Positions 17,466-25,842 of a DNA stretch of 64,000 bases are shown in pieces (positions within the stretch are counted from its first letter, which is position 1; every line of letters begins with the position of its first letter). The position numbers were made by a program, and so were the translations under genes. This stretch comes from UBA1189 sp045594245 (GTDB lineage Bacteria > Bacteroidota > Bacteroidia > Bacteroidales > Bacteroidaceae). The stretch covers positions 1 through 64,000 of the forward strand of contig JAZNYG010000009.1 of NCBI GenBank assembly GCA_045594245.1, in the 5' to 3' direction. Under the pieces are notes generated by a model. It was not told the DNA's origin and made no database searches. It was given only the letters and a program-made list of their open reading frames with translations.

Positions 17466-17506
17466 TAATAAACACCCCTCATCATCCGAGCAGCAGGATG
17501 GTGAGG
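17466..17506 (-). terminator. Terminator of the 93-aa gene
   Basis: Minus strand: CTCACCATCC, an 8-base loop, GGATGATGAG with one mismatch, then GGGTGTTTATTATTATT. It lies about 20 bases after the stop codon of the small gene. Confidence 0.6.
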
Positions 17507-17524
17507 AGCGATTATTCACGATGC

Positions 17525-17806
17525 TTATGCTATCGGTATCAGTGCATGACTGGCTTCATTGTAGGCCACACGGACGTAGCGTATAGTCTGCTGTCCCGTG
17601 TCATTGCTCATGATGGCCGTGAGGTCAATGCCACGCCGCTGCATCTCACGAATGAGAGCGGAGGAATAGTAGGAGCGCTCTGCCGTCCATCCCCATGAGG
17701 AGGCGAGGCTGTTGAAGTTGGTTACTAACTGATGGATTGTTTCGCATGCGAAACGTGCTTCATAGAAGCCGATACGCTCTTGGGCGTAGGAGTTTGTCTT
17801 TGTCAT
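17525..17806 (-). CDS. Small hypothetical protein (93 aa)
   Basis: The start chosen is the ATG at 17806 (MTKTNSYAQERIGFYEARF); the frame is open further upstream but the extension is low quality and overlaps the promoter. The protein is mainly helical (YEARFACETIHQLVTNFNSL, then SYYSSALIREMQRRGID) with a short C-terminal strand region (QTIRYVRVAYNEA). No family was recognised. It has its own promoter and terminator, and its composition is closer to the chromosome than to the AT-rich restriction genes that lie divergently beside it. I cannot assign a function. Confidence 0.6.
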   Translation of the reverse strand: MTKTNSYAQERIGFYEARFACETIHQLVTNFNSLASSWGWTAERSYYSSALIREMQRRGIDLTAIMSNDTGQQTIRYVRVAYNEASHALIPIA

Positions 17807-17916
17807 AATCGGATGTTTTTTTGACGTTAATAAATCTGTCCACATCGTAACTTGACCACCGTGGCATCCCTGCTCGGTTGGTGCAGCGCTACACTGCTCT
17901 TGATGTTTTCGGGGGA

Positions 17917-17948
17917 CAAAATTAATATAATTTGAGTGAAAATACAAC
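17917..17948 (-). promoter_or_regulatory. Promoter of the 93-aa gene
   Basis: Minus strand: GTTG (17948-17945), 20 bases, TAATTTTG (17924-17917), an exact TAnnTTTG. It gives a leader of about 100 bases. Confidence 0.6.
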
Positions 17949-17983
17949 TTTGTTCTTTTCCTATATACTCCCAATAAGAAAGA

Positions 17984-18015
17984 TTTCACTCTTATATATT
18001 TTTTTTGTATATTTG
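17984..18015 (+). promoter_or_regulatory. Promoter of the restriction-modification operon
   Basis: TTTC (17984-17987), 20 bases, TATATTTG (18008-18015). Transcription should start near 18022, before the ATG at 18049. This is why the start at 18049 is preferred over upstream in-frame codons. Confidence 0.65.
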
Positions 18016-18048
18016 CGCTTTACAACAAACGGCTCAAAATATCTTGGT

Positions 18049-19602
18049 ATGGCAAAGGATATAATAGGACTCGATAAAAATCCGTCAAGAGTATTTACTC
18101 GCAAGCAAATAGAAGAATTATTATCTGCAACCATAGGCAAGAAGCTTATAGAGGTTGATGCTTCGGGGCAATTTGATAGCCATGCTGGTCAAACTAAAGT
18201 AACAGGTATTGCTGGAGATGTTATAGAGGTGTCTGTGTTGGGATGTCGCAAGGATAGCAAACAAGAGCCTGATATCATTGTTGATGGGATACAAGTCGAG
18301 CTGAAGACAACCGGAATGGTTACGCCTAAAAAAAATGATTCGCCTTATATTTATGAATGCAAAGAGCCAGTGAGTATTACGGCTGTATCTATACCAGTGA
18401 TAATAAAAGAAGAGTTTGAGACATCAAATTTCTGGCATAAGTTAGCCCATATGTTATGGGTTTATTATTGGTATAACTCCTCTGATACAGTTACTTTAGA
18501 AGGATATAAGAATTTTCCTATCTTAGGATTTCAATTCTATGAATTCAGCATCGATGATAAACTGCGATTAAAGCAAGATTGGCTCATTGTGCGCGATTTC
18601 CTCATTGTTATACACCGTAATTATAAAACTCATAAAGAAAGAGAGGCGCAATATCCTCGTTTGTCTAGTGAGTTGCGTAGTCAATTGATGTTGATAGATA
18701 CGGCTCCTAAATATCCAAACAAGCCTAGATTTAGATTGAAACGTTCATTCGCGACAATCATAGCAGACAACTACTTTTCAAAAAAACATTTAGAAAAGTT
18801 AGATAATCCTATAACTAGATATGAGGATATTGATAAGAAATGCAACGAATTGACGAGTTTGTATGCTGGAAAGACTTTTGCAGAAATTGCAGATGCCTTA
18901 GGAGTCTCTTTAAAAACTGGAAGCTCGAAAGCTGAAAGACATAGTGTTACAATTAAAAACTTCGCAGAACTTGTCGTGTTAAAGATGTTTGGCAGTAAAG
19001 CTAAATCATTAAATAGCATTGAAGACTTTGCAAAGATTGGTTTAATTGCAAAAAGCCTTCCATTAGATTATAAGGGTGACCCAAAAGAATCAATGAAGAT
19101 GTTCATGCCAAATTTTGATGAATGGATGTCTGAGGAGTCCTTCGAAGAATCCTTTATGCGAGACTACTTTGCAGAACATCAGATTTTATTGATTGTCTAT
19201 CAATATACTGACTCCAAAGATAAAAGTCCCAGCAAAATTAAATTTGTAGGATTCAAACGCGTATACCTTACTGATGATTTTATCGACCATAAAGTTAAGC
19301 GACTTTGGGAAGATGTTCGTTCTCTTATAAAAAATAAGGAACTGAGAATTGTGAAGGAATATCGAAAAACAGATGGTAGTCCTATAATCAATCCTAAGTC
19401 TGGAACACAAAGGGAAGCGCCTAATTTTCCCAAGGAGGTAGAGTATGATGTATTTATGAGAGGTAGTGGGGAAACTGCCAGCGATTCCTGCAAAACGCTT
19501 GTGATAAATGGACTTAAAATGTTGCCTCAAGAAGTGTGGCTGGCAAAACGTGTTACATTAGATCTATTTTACAATCAAGAAATAAAAAATGTTCGAAACT
19601 AA
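18049..19602 (+). CDS. Sau3AI/MutH-like type II restriction endonuclease
   Basis: The start at 18049 (MAKDIIGLDKNPSRVFTRKQ) follows the promoter and gives 517 residues, close to Sau3AI (about 490). The N-terminal half carries a MutH-type nuclease site: Glu60 in GIAGDVIE, Asp75 in QEPDIIVDG, and Glu84-Leu-Lys86 in IQVELKTTGM. These match the E, D, ExK order of MutH. The C-terminal half resembles a second MutH fold (ERHSVTIKNFAELVVLKMFG) that seems to lack the catalytic set, as in the allosteric domain of Sau3AI. The gene overlaps the cytosine-5 methyltransferase by 14 bases. Sau3AI cuts GATC, but the site of this enzyme is unproven. It is distinctly AT-rich relative to the flanks. Confidence 0.85.
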   Translation: MAKDIIGLDKNPSRVFTRKQIEELLSATIGKKLIEVDASGQFDSHAGQTKVTGIAGDVIEVSVLGCRKDSKQEPDIIVDGIQVELKTTGMVTPKKNDSPYIYECKEPVSITAVSIPVIIKEEFETSNFWHKLAHMLWVYYWYNSSDTVTLEGYKNFPILGFQFYEFSIDDKLRLKQDWLIVRDFLIVIHRNYKTHKEREAQYPRLSSELRSQLMLIDTAPKYPNKPRFRLKRSFATIIADNYFSKKHLEKLDNPITRYEDIDKKCNELTSLYAGKTFAEIADALGVSLKTGSSKAERHSVTIKNFAELVVLKMFGSKAKSLNSIEDFAKIGLIAKSLPLDYKGDPKESMKMFMPNFDEWMSEESFEESFMRDYFAEHQILLIVYQYTDSKDKSPSKIKFVGFKRVYLTDDFIDHKVKRLWEDVRSLIKNKELRIVKEYRKTDGSPIINPKSGTQREAPNFPKEVEYDVFMRGSGETASDSCKTLVINGLKMLPQEVWLAKRVTLDLFYNQEIKNVRN

Positions 19603-21316
19603 AAAAGAAATTCGTGTAGTTGAACTCTTCGCTGGTGTGGGTGGTTTCCGCATTGGCTTGGAAGGTGCGTCAGATGCTTATCAAACAGTATGGAACAATC
19701 AGTGGGAGCCATCTACCAAGCATCAAGATGCTTCCATTGTGTATAAGGCACGGTTTGGAAGAGAAGGCCACTCCAATGAGGACATCTGTACTGTTCCAAC
19801 CAATAAAATACCCGACCACGACCTTCTGGTGGGGGGATTCCCTTGTCAAGACTATTCTGTAGCTGCTACGCTTAGTCGTTCTGGAGGTATTGAGGGCAAG
19901 AAGGGTGTGCTGTGGTGGCAAATTTATAGAATATTGGACGAGAAGGGCGACAAGCGTCCCAGCTATATATTTCTTGAGAATGTAGATCGCCTGTTGAACT
20001 CCCCTGCCACTCAGCGAGGTCGTGACTTTGCCATCATACTGGCTTCATTGTCGGACCTTGGTTATATCGTTGAATGGCGCGTAATCAATGCAGCCGAATA
20101 CGGTATGCCCCAAAGACGTCGTAGAACATACATTGTAGGCTATCGCAAGGACTCTGTTGTTGCAAGCCGAATGGAAGATACCGAGAATTGGCTTTTTTAT
20201 GATGGAGTTATGGCAAAAGCCTTGCCCTTCGTTAAAAAAGATAACACCTTGTCTAGTTTTGATATTACAGGCTCAATCAAAGAAGTTTCCGACAACTTCA
20301 ACAAAGGGAAGAAGGATAGTCCCTTCGGTACTGCGGGAGTAATGATTGACCGTCACATCCTTTCTGTTGATGCAACAACCACATACGAAGGCACACAGCA
20401 AACTTTGGGCGACATCTTGGTAGATGAAGAATTTGTACCCGAAGAGTTCTACATATCAGACGAAGAACTCCCCAAATGGCAATACGAAAAAGGAGCAAAG
20501 AAGATTAATCGCGTATCAAAAGAGGGATACGAGTATGTTTTCTCTGAGGGTGGGATGGCTTTTCCCGACTATTTGGACAAACCATCCCGTACTATGATTA
20601 CTGGCGAGGGAGGATCTGCGCCTTCACGCTTCAAGCATGTAGTAAAGACACCTTCGGGAAGATACCGCAGACTCGTACCGATTGAGTTGGAGCGACTGAA
20701 CATGTTTCCCGATAATCACACATACCATCCCGATGTTTCTGATGGCCGACGTGCTTTTCTGATGGGTAATGCTCTTGTGTGCGGTATAGTCGAAGTGATA
20801 GGAAAGAGCCTGTATCGTGCAATCTATAACGAGGAGCCTGTATCATCCAATCCGATATATACAAAGCGAGACAAGCAACCTGTATTTAACTTCGAATTAT
20901 TTTCCGAAGAAAAGGTAAACCTAGTTGTCAATGCTCCCAAGAAAACTTATACATTGGACGAGACCAAGCATTTGCTTATAGGCCTTGTGAAGTTGGACAA
21001 TCAAGAGTATTTCTTGGATGGAGCACCTACCAAAATATATTATACCGGTAAGACTAAAGCGTTCCCTTCGACTGTTGCATTGAATAAGCTATACTACTTT
21101 ATGCCCTACATAAAAGGAAAAGGCGTGAAGGATCTATATCTTATACGAGTTGCTAGAATCGGTTCCAAAGCCGAGATTAACAAGGCTAGCAAAGACACTG
21201 ACCCACGTCTTGTCTTTGAATTGGAATACTTGGAGAGCTTGCCGGAGTATAAACCCATAAAACTGAATATTTTTAATACGTTTAGGGATACTGTACTTGG
21301 ACGGGTACTCTTATAA
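19589..21316 (+). CDS. DNA cytosine-5 methyltransferase of the restriction system
   Basis: All core motifs are visible in order: motif I VELFAGVGGF (residues 11-20), motif IV GGFPCQDYSVA with catalytic Cys86, motif VI ENVDRLL (130-136), motif VIII QRRRRTYIVGY (175-185), a target-recognition region of roughly 190-340, and motifs IX/X (RLVPIELERLNMFP; FLMGNALVCGIVEVIGKSLY). It should protect host DNA from the partner nuclease. At 575 residues it is long; after motif X come about 140 residues (TKHLLIGLVKLDNQEYFLDG onwards) that I do not recognise. The start overlaps the nuclease stop, so the two are translated in a coupled way. Confidence 0.92.
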   Translation: MFETKKEIRVVELFAGVGGFRIGLEGASDAYQTVWNNQWEPSTKHQDASIVYKARFGREGHSNEDICTVPTNKIPDHDLLVGGFPCQDYSVAATLSRSGGIEGKKGVLWWQIYRILDEKGDKRPSYIFLENVDRLLNSPATQRGRDFAIILASLSDLGYIVEWRVINAAEYGMPQRRRRTYIVGYRKDSVVASRMEDTENWLFYDGVMAKALPFVKKDNTLSSFDITGSIKEVSDNFNKGKKDSPFGTAGVMIDRHILSVDATTTYEGTQQTLGDILVDEEFVPEEFYISDEELPKWQYEKGAKKINRVSKEGYEYVFSEGGMAFPDYLDKPSRTMITGEGGSAPSRFKHVVKTPSGRYRRLVPIELERLNMFPDNHTYHPDVSDGRRAFLMGNALVCGIVEVIGKSLYRAIYNEEPVSSNPIYTKRDKQPVFNFELFSEEKVNLVVNAPKKTYTLDETKHLLIGLVKLDNQEYFLDGAPTKIYYTGKTKAFPSTVALNKLYYFMPYIKGKGVKDLYLIRVARIGSKAEINKASKDTDPRLVFELEYLESLPEYKPIKLNIFNTFRDTVLGRVLL

Positions 21317-21369
21317 CAACAGATAAAAACACAAAATAGGTTAGCATATAGAATAGGTCTTTGTTTATA

Positions 21370-23370
21370 ATGAAAGATAGAGTTTGCTTTTTTTCAAGAA
21401 ACGATTTGTCTGTTGGCTACAATCTAGAGATGGCGGAAAAGCGTATTATTGAGATTGAGAATGGAAGCATTCCTCAAGATTTAGAAGGCATTATTGAACT
21501 TTGGCATATTAGACGTCTATTTGAAAACGACTGCAAACTGCTTAGATGGTCAGATGGGGATTTTGCTAGGTTAAAATCTTCATCGGAAGGATACAACACC
21601 ATTATCGCAAAGTTCTTTAATGGTTTAAGTCAACAAACGATAAAAGAGGAGTTTGAGGTAATAGAATGTGAATACCAAAAAACATTCTGGACGATAATTG
21701 ATACTTTTGGCCTTTATAAGATTATAACTACAGATACTTTGCGCGAGATTCTATCAGGCGATACTAACAATTTGCGTAATGTATTGTGCTGTCATGGAGT
21801 AGTTGAGAAATATAAGACTATTATTCGTGAAGAGTTGTTGAGCAATAAAGATAGTGCATCCATCATTCTTGGTATATATGTTGCGAAACGAGAGAGTCAA
21901 TCGGAAGACAAGTTGTACCTCCCATCTAATCTGAGCCTTAAGGATAAGGAGCAAATTATTGACGAATACTTGGATAGCGAAAAACCTAACTTGAATTATG
22001 TAAGACTAATTACACAAATCAAAAACGATAAGAATAAGATAGTATTATCTCCTAAAACTAAGTTGAAGGCAAAAAGATTAGAAGATAGACTAAACAAGGA
22101 ATTATTGGAGGATCCTAATTCCTATAAAACCCGTTACTCTGTAAGTCTACGTTTTACAGAAAAAGAAGGGATACCACCACTTGAAATAGGTATAGATGAA
22201 CAAGGTATTCCTACTCATACATATAGTGTGTCTTATATAAAGGAGTGCGATAATAAACAGCGCATATTATATTGTGGAGCGATTTTTGGGTGGCTTAATA
22301 ATCATCTCCTTCTGAATTTGATAAATAAGAAAGTAGAGGCGGACGGATTTGAAAAACTCTTCATGGATAAGGGCGTGGATTCATATCCCGCGAATATAGT
22401 ATTCAATAAGAAGGAAATGCTGTCGCAAAAATTGTTATATGCATATGATTTGGTTTTGCAAGAATTAGGAAGCTCTTTAACAAATGAGTTGAAACAATAT
22501 TATGAACAACATCTACGTTTAGAGTACGATTATCCAGGTCTTGTCTTAAATTTACCTTTACCTAACGACTCATTCTTGAATAAATGTAGAATTTTGTGTC
22601 CGGAGTTAGATGCTATTGTAAAACAATATACAACATTTGTTGAATATGATGAAATAGATGAAGAATTGATACGCCTATCTCATCCCTTGAAGATTGAAGA
22701 AGGTAGAAGCATGCTGACAAATAAGTATTATGAAATAAATACAGATAATAAAGATGTTAATCTGGCTTTAGGCGGACTCTTTGCTTCAGGGAATTACATC
22801 TTACATCACGTAGAACCATTTAAGGGTAAACATTATCATTCACTTGTAGAATTGTTGGAGAATGAAGATTCTGTTTCATACTCGAACTATTCGGAACGAC
22901 AAAAAGAGCTCTTAGACATTCTCATACAACAAGAATTGATAGGAATAAACTCGCAAGGATACCTATATATTATTGATGAAACAAAAATTGAGATATTAGA
23001 ATCTCTTAGAGAATATGGTGTTTGCTCCTATTGGCACTACGATGATAAAGGCCGGAAAATCTTAGATGACTATTTTGAAAAGGGATGGGTTGTCACAGAC
23101 GATCATTTATTGAGTAAACCAGAGCGTGAATACTTCAGTTATTATCTAGATAACATGATGTTCACAAATGGAAAGGCTTATAGGAATCATTATGCACACG
23201 GAAGTGTTACATCTGCAATCGATGATAAAGAACATCTCGACGCTTATTATACTCTTCTTAAATTACTTGTGATTTTGATGATGAAAATAGAAGATGATTT
23301 ATGGTCAGCAAGAAGAGCTCTGACAATAGATACAATGAATAGGATAAAGAGTAATAATTGGACATTCTAA
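21370..23370 (+). CDS. Unknown protein with C-terminal HEPN-like motif, third gene of the defence island
   Basis: The start chosen is the ATG at 21370 (MKDRVCFFSRNDL), 53 bases after the methyltransferase stop. The protein has 666 residues, no signal peptide and no membrane helix. Most of it is helical and I recognise no family. Near the C-terminus, AYRNHYAHG gives Arg605-x4-His610, the Rx4-6H signature of HEPN ribonucleases, followed by long helices (AYYTLLKLLVILMMKIEDDL) as in a HEPN bundle. A toxin-like RNase partner to the restriction system is an inference. The alternative is a helical protein with a chance match. Base composition is as AT-rich as the two upstream genes, so the three probably moved together. 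Confidence 0.75.
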   Translation: MKDRVCFFSRNDLSVGYNLEMAEKRIIEIENGSIPQDLEGIIELWHIRRLFENDCKLLRWSDGDFARLKSSSEGYNTIIAKFFNGLSQQTIKEEFEVIECEYQKTFWTIIDTFGLYKIITTDTLREILSGDTNNLRNVLCCHGVVEKYKTIIREELLSNKDSASIILGIYVAKRESQSEDKLYLPSNLSLKDKEQIIDEYLDSEKPNLNYVRLITQIKNDKNKIVLSPKTKLKAKRLEDRLNKELLEDPNSYKTRYSVSLRFTEKEGIPPLEIGIDEQGIPTHTYSVSYIKECDNKQRILYCGAIFGWLNNHLLLNLINKKVEADGFEKLFMDKGVDSYPANIVFNKKEMLSQKLLYAYDLVLQELGSSLTNELKQYYEQHLRLEYDYPGLVLNLPLPNDSFLNKCRILCPELDAIVKQYTTFVEYDEIDEELIRLSHPLKIEEGRSMLTNKYYEINTDNKDVNLALGGLFASGNYILHHVEPFKGKHYHSLVELLENEDSVSYSNYSERQKELLDILIQQELIGINSQGYLYIIDETKIEILESLREYGVCSYWHYDDKGRKILDDYFEKGWVVTDDHLLSKPEREYFSYYLDNMMFTNGKAYRNHYAHGSVTSAIDDKEHLDAYYTLLKLLVILMMKIEDDLWSARRALTIDTMNRIKSNNWTF

Positions 23371-23394
23371 AGGCAATATTCTACTATTGCATCA

Positions 23395-23426
23395 TTTCCT
23401 TGTTTTAAAAGAATCCTATATCTTTG
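23395..23426 (+). promoter_or_regulatory. Promoter without a downstream gene
   Basis: TTTC (23395-23398), 20 bases, TATCTTTG (23419-23426), an exact -7 box with the same -33 variant as the restriction operon promoter. No open reading frame follows before the terminator at 23483-23507. Confidence 0.55.
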
Positions 23427-23432
23427 CCATCA

Positions 23433-23508
23433 AGTTAGAAGCCTCAGAGCTTTTAGCCCTTCACAATCAACATCGCTAAAGAGGGACCATATGTGGCCCC
23501 TTTTTCTC
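23433..23508 (+). ncRNA. Candidate small RNA of about 75 nt
   Basis: A predicted start near 23433 and a terminator ending near 23507 bracket a short stretch with no start codon and frame of useful length. This is the layout of an independent small RNA. No known RNA family was recognised, so the call rests only on promoter plus terminator. Confidence 0.35.
23483..23507 (+). terminator. Intrinsic terminator
   Basis: GGG-A-CCA, loop TATG, TGG-C-CCC, then CTTTTTCTC. One internal mismatch in the stem. It may end both the candidate small RNA and read-through from the HEPN-like gene. Confidence 0.6.
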
Positions 23509-23510
23509 TT

Positions 23511-23859
23511 TGTTTGTAATAAGTTTATTTTGTATTGTATCATGTACTAAAAAACAACTTCATCCTTCCCCTCTTTCCGCCCAATCCCCAAGACGGACAA
23601 AAAGAACGCAGCCACGGGGCATTAGGAAAATGCAAGAAGTAAGCGCGGACGTAAGTTTTTAAGTTTTTGAGTTAGTAAGTTTGTAAATGCGTACTTGCGA
23701 TTTCTGCACCATGTAAGCAAATCCAAGGATTTACCTTACATTATGCTACAAAATTCTTGTACAGGATTTCCTCGCGTTTCGCTGAAAGATGCCGCAAAAA
23801 CAACTACTTCTCTAAATCATCCCCGCCATATAAAAAAGGAATATAACTTTTTTTATTCT
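23511..23859. other. Intergenic region between the defence island and the PH-domain gene
   Basis: No gene is supported here. It contains a short run of TAAGTTTT-like units (23657-23690) and a mixed-composition stretch with no clear frame, promoter or stem-loop. It probably marks the right end of the acquired segment. Confidence 0.4.
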
Positions 23860-23947
23860 CCCGCAAATTTTAAAGAGCAAAATCCCCGATTTCCCGCAAA
23901 TTTAAAATGGCAGTTTCCCCGATTTCCCGCAAATTCAACGGCTAAAT
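23860..23947. repeat. 33-bp tandem repeat, about 2.6 copies
   Basis: CCCGCAAATT recurs at 23860, 23893 and 23926, exactly 33 bases apart, and CCCCGATTT precedes the second and third copies. The unit is not fully conserved in the middle. It lies immediately beyond the 3' end of the PH-domain gene. Confidence 0.75.
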
Positions 23948-23952
23948 TCCCT

Positions 23953-24330
23953 TTACTTCAACACATACGTCGCCAATACTCTTTGCAGTGACTTGACATC
24001 GACGTCACGCTTAAACTCCTTCTTCAGGGGGTCGGACATCCCTTTTATCCAGAGTTTCATCTCGCAGTCTCCATCAAATGTACCCGAGGTCTCTACACTG
24101 AAATGATTTATCGAGTTATAGGGCACGGAGTGATAGTCGCGCTTGCTTCCCGTGACGCCTTGCACATCGAGCATAATCAGCCGTTTGTTGGTGAAGACCC
24201 ACTTGTCGCGAAAGATACGGAAGGCAGCAACAATCTCTTCTTCGGGGATGAGTATGTCGCCAAACTCGTTCTTCAGTTCGTTGATGTTGACCTCTGAGGC
24301 GTTGCCGAATAGGTGGTTGAGTAATGACAT
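23953..24330 (-). CDS. Bacterial PH-domain protein
   Basis: The 125-residue cytoplasmic protein starts MSLLNHLFGNASEVNINELK and then shows the bacterial PH (YvbH/DUF1696-like) pattern. A strand pair holds FRIFRDKWVFTNKRLIMLDV, followed by KRDYHSVPYNSINHFSVE and a final helix VKSLQRVLATYV. Length equals a single domain. Proteins of this sort are widespread and their role is not known. It has no operon partner: convergent sequence lies on one side and a divergent C10 protease gene on the other. Confidence 0.85.
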   Translation of the reverse strand: MSLLNHLFGNASEVNINELKNEFGDILIPEEEIVAAFRIFRDKWVFTNKRLIMLDVQGVTGSKRDYHSVPYNSINHFSVETSGTFDGDCEMKLWIKGMSDPLKKEFKRDVDVKSLQRVLATYVLK

Positions 24331-24521
24331 AGTGTGTTATAGTTATAAATAATACATGTTCGGGAGGCTCTTCCTCGCCATTTGCAAAGCTACGAAATAA
24401 AATCGAAATTATCGGTGTGACTGCTACGTTTATTTAGATGTTCGCTGAATATCAATCGCAAACTTGCATACATCGGGTAAAGGTTGTAATTTTACACGTT
24501 GAACCCGCAAACTAATATACT

Positions 24522-25649
24522 ATGCCTGATATGAAAACAACACGAAACAGGGTGGTGCTATGCCTGATGCTACTTCTCTGTTTGGGGCATGCCGTGGCAC
24601 GGCCTATCTCTGAGGAGAAGGCGTGTGCGGTGGCTACGAAATTCTATTATATGAAGACGATGGGCGACGACATCAAGAAGGTGAAGGCGCTGAAGGCACT
24701 CGACCTCGTGTATAGTCCGCAGCATGGGGGAGAGATGCGCTACACACAGCCCGAGTACTTTGTGTTTGCCCCTGAGAATGGAAAGGGATTTGTCATCGTG
24801 TCGGGCGAGGACCGTGCAGGAAGGCTCATCGTGGGGTATTCGACAGAGGCGAGTATCAGCCGAAGGCTGTCGAGCAGCTTGCAGGGGTACTTGAACTGCT
24901 ATGCCGAGTATATAGATGCGCTGCGCAAGGGGAAGGCAGAGGCCAAGCCGCAGAGGAAGACGATGGCGGTGGCTCCGCTGCTGACGACGCAGTGGGGACA
25001 GCATGCCCCGTACAACTTTTATTGCCCGGTGCTGAACGACGAGAAACTGATAACGGGATGTGTGACTACGGCCGTGGCACAGATAATGAAGTATCATGCC
25101 TGGCCGCAATGCGGACACGGACAATGCACGGCCGAGGTGCACAACCTGGACACGACCTATACCACGGTGACACTGGGCGATGTGTATGACTGGAAGAAGA
25201 TGAAGGATAGCTATAGCTACTCGGCCAAGGTGCGCACAAATGATGTGGCCCGACTGATGCGCGATGTGGGCCACGCAGTGAACATGAAGTACTCGCCTGT
25301 GCTCAGTGGCACCAACTCGGCCTACGTGCTGAAGGCACTGACGGAGCATTTCGACTATTCGCCCGAGATGAAGATGGTGCACCGCTGGCAGCATACCGAT
25401 GAGCAATGGAACCGTATGGTGGCCGAGGAACTGGCTGCCAGCCGTCCTATATATTATAGTAGCCGCTCCACGAGATATGACGGACACGCCTTCGTGGTGT
25501 GTGGCATGGATGAGCAGGGGCTATACTATGTAAACTGGGGGTGGGGCGGCAGCTGCGACGGCTACTTCGACTTCGATGTGGTGACCTCAGCTGACGCGAC
25601 ATACAACTACGCGCAAAGCGCAATAGTGGGGATATGTCCTTTGCGCTAG
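24522..25649 (+). CDS. C10-family (streptopain-like) cysteine protease
   Basis: A signal peptide (VVLCLMLLLCLGHAVARP) is followed by a prodomain typical of C10 peptidases (EYFVFAPENGKGFVIVSGED). The catalytic domain has Cys180 in LITGCVTTAVAQIMKYH and His322 in YDGHAFVVCGMDEQGLYYVN, followed by WGWGGSCDGYF. At 375 residues it is near the size of SpeB and lacks the extra C-terminal domains of many Bacteroides homologues. Start at 24522 or 24531. It would be exported and self-activated. A weak promoter-like TAATTTTA lies at 24487-24494. The gene is monocistronic. Confidence 0.9.
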   Translation: MPDMKTTRNRVVLCLMLLLCLGHAVARPISEEKACAVATKFYYMKTMGDDIKKVKALKALDLVYSPQHGGEMRYTQPEYFVFAPENGKGFVIVSGEDRAGRLIVGYSTEASISRRLSSSLQGYLNCYAEYIDALRKGKAEAKPQRKTMAVAPLLTTQWGQHAPYNFYCPVLNDEKLITGCVTTAVAQIMKYHAWPQCGHGQCTAEVHNLDTTYTTVTLGDVYDWKKMKDSYSYSAKVRTNDVARLMRDVGHAVNMKYSPVLSGTNSAYVLKALTEHFDYSPEMKMVHRWQHTDEQWNRMVAEELAASRPIYYSSRSTRYDGHAFVVCGMDEQGLYYVNWGWGGSCDGYFDFDVVTSADATYNYAQSAIVGICPLR

Positions 25650-25686
25650 TTGTTCCAAAAAGCATTCACTCAACATCATTCACGTT

Positions 25687-25791
25687 TCTTCTGATAAAGA
25701 GGTGAATCGCTGATTCTGGAGGAAAAGCCGTTTTTCATCTGAAAATATTCGGTGATAAAAGGGGGGAATCGCTGAAAAGTATGTATTTTTG
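25687..25791 (+). promoter_or_regulatory. Promoter and repeated operator-like element of the GH28 gene
   Basis: A -7 box TATTTTTG (25784-25791) is preceded directly by TGAAAAGTATG. Upstream are two similar units, TTCTGATAAAGAGGTGAATC (25689-25708) and TTCGGTGATAAAAGGGGGGA (25748-25767), each followed by a version of ATCGCTGA. The element near the -7 box is almost identical to that before the GH20 gene at 28228-28266. Confidence 0.6.
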
Positions 25792-25842
25792 TGGTTTAGA
25801 ATTCCTATGAACAATCAGTATTAACTAATAAAACGAACGCAC

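Noticed and set aside
17525..17989. Longer version (154 codons) of the small gene at 17525-17806
   Set aside because: The extension runs over the gene's own promoter; the ATG at 17806 is the sensible start.
23860..23947. Possible CRISPR array
   Set aside because: Only 2-3 units, contiguous shared ends rather than conserved repeats with unique spacers, and no cas genes.
23695..23991. Open frame of 98 codons after the defence island
   Set aside because: Its repetitive C-terminus (PRFPAN twice) is just the 33-bp tandem repeat in translation, and it overlaps the PH-domain gene.
24570..25487. Minus-strand open frame of 305 codons opposite the C10 protease
   Set aside because: The C10 protease has signal peptide and both catalytic motifs; the opposite frame has none and is His/Arg-rich as shadows are.
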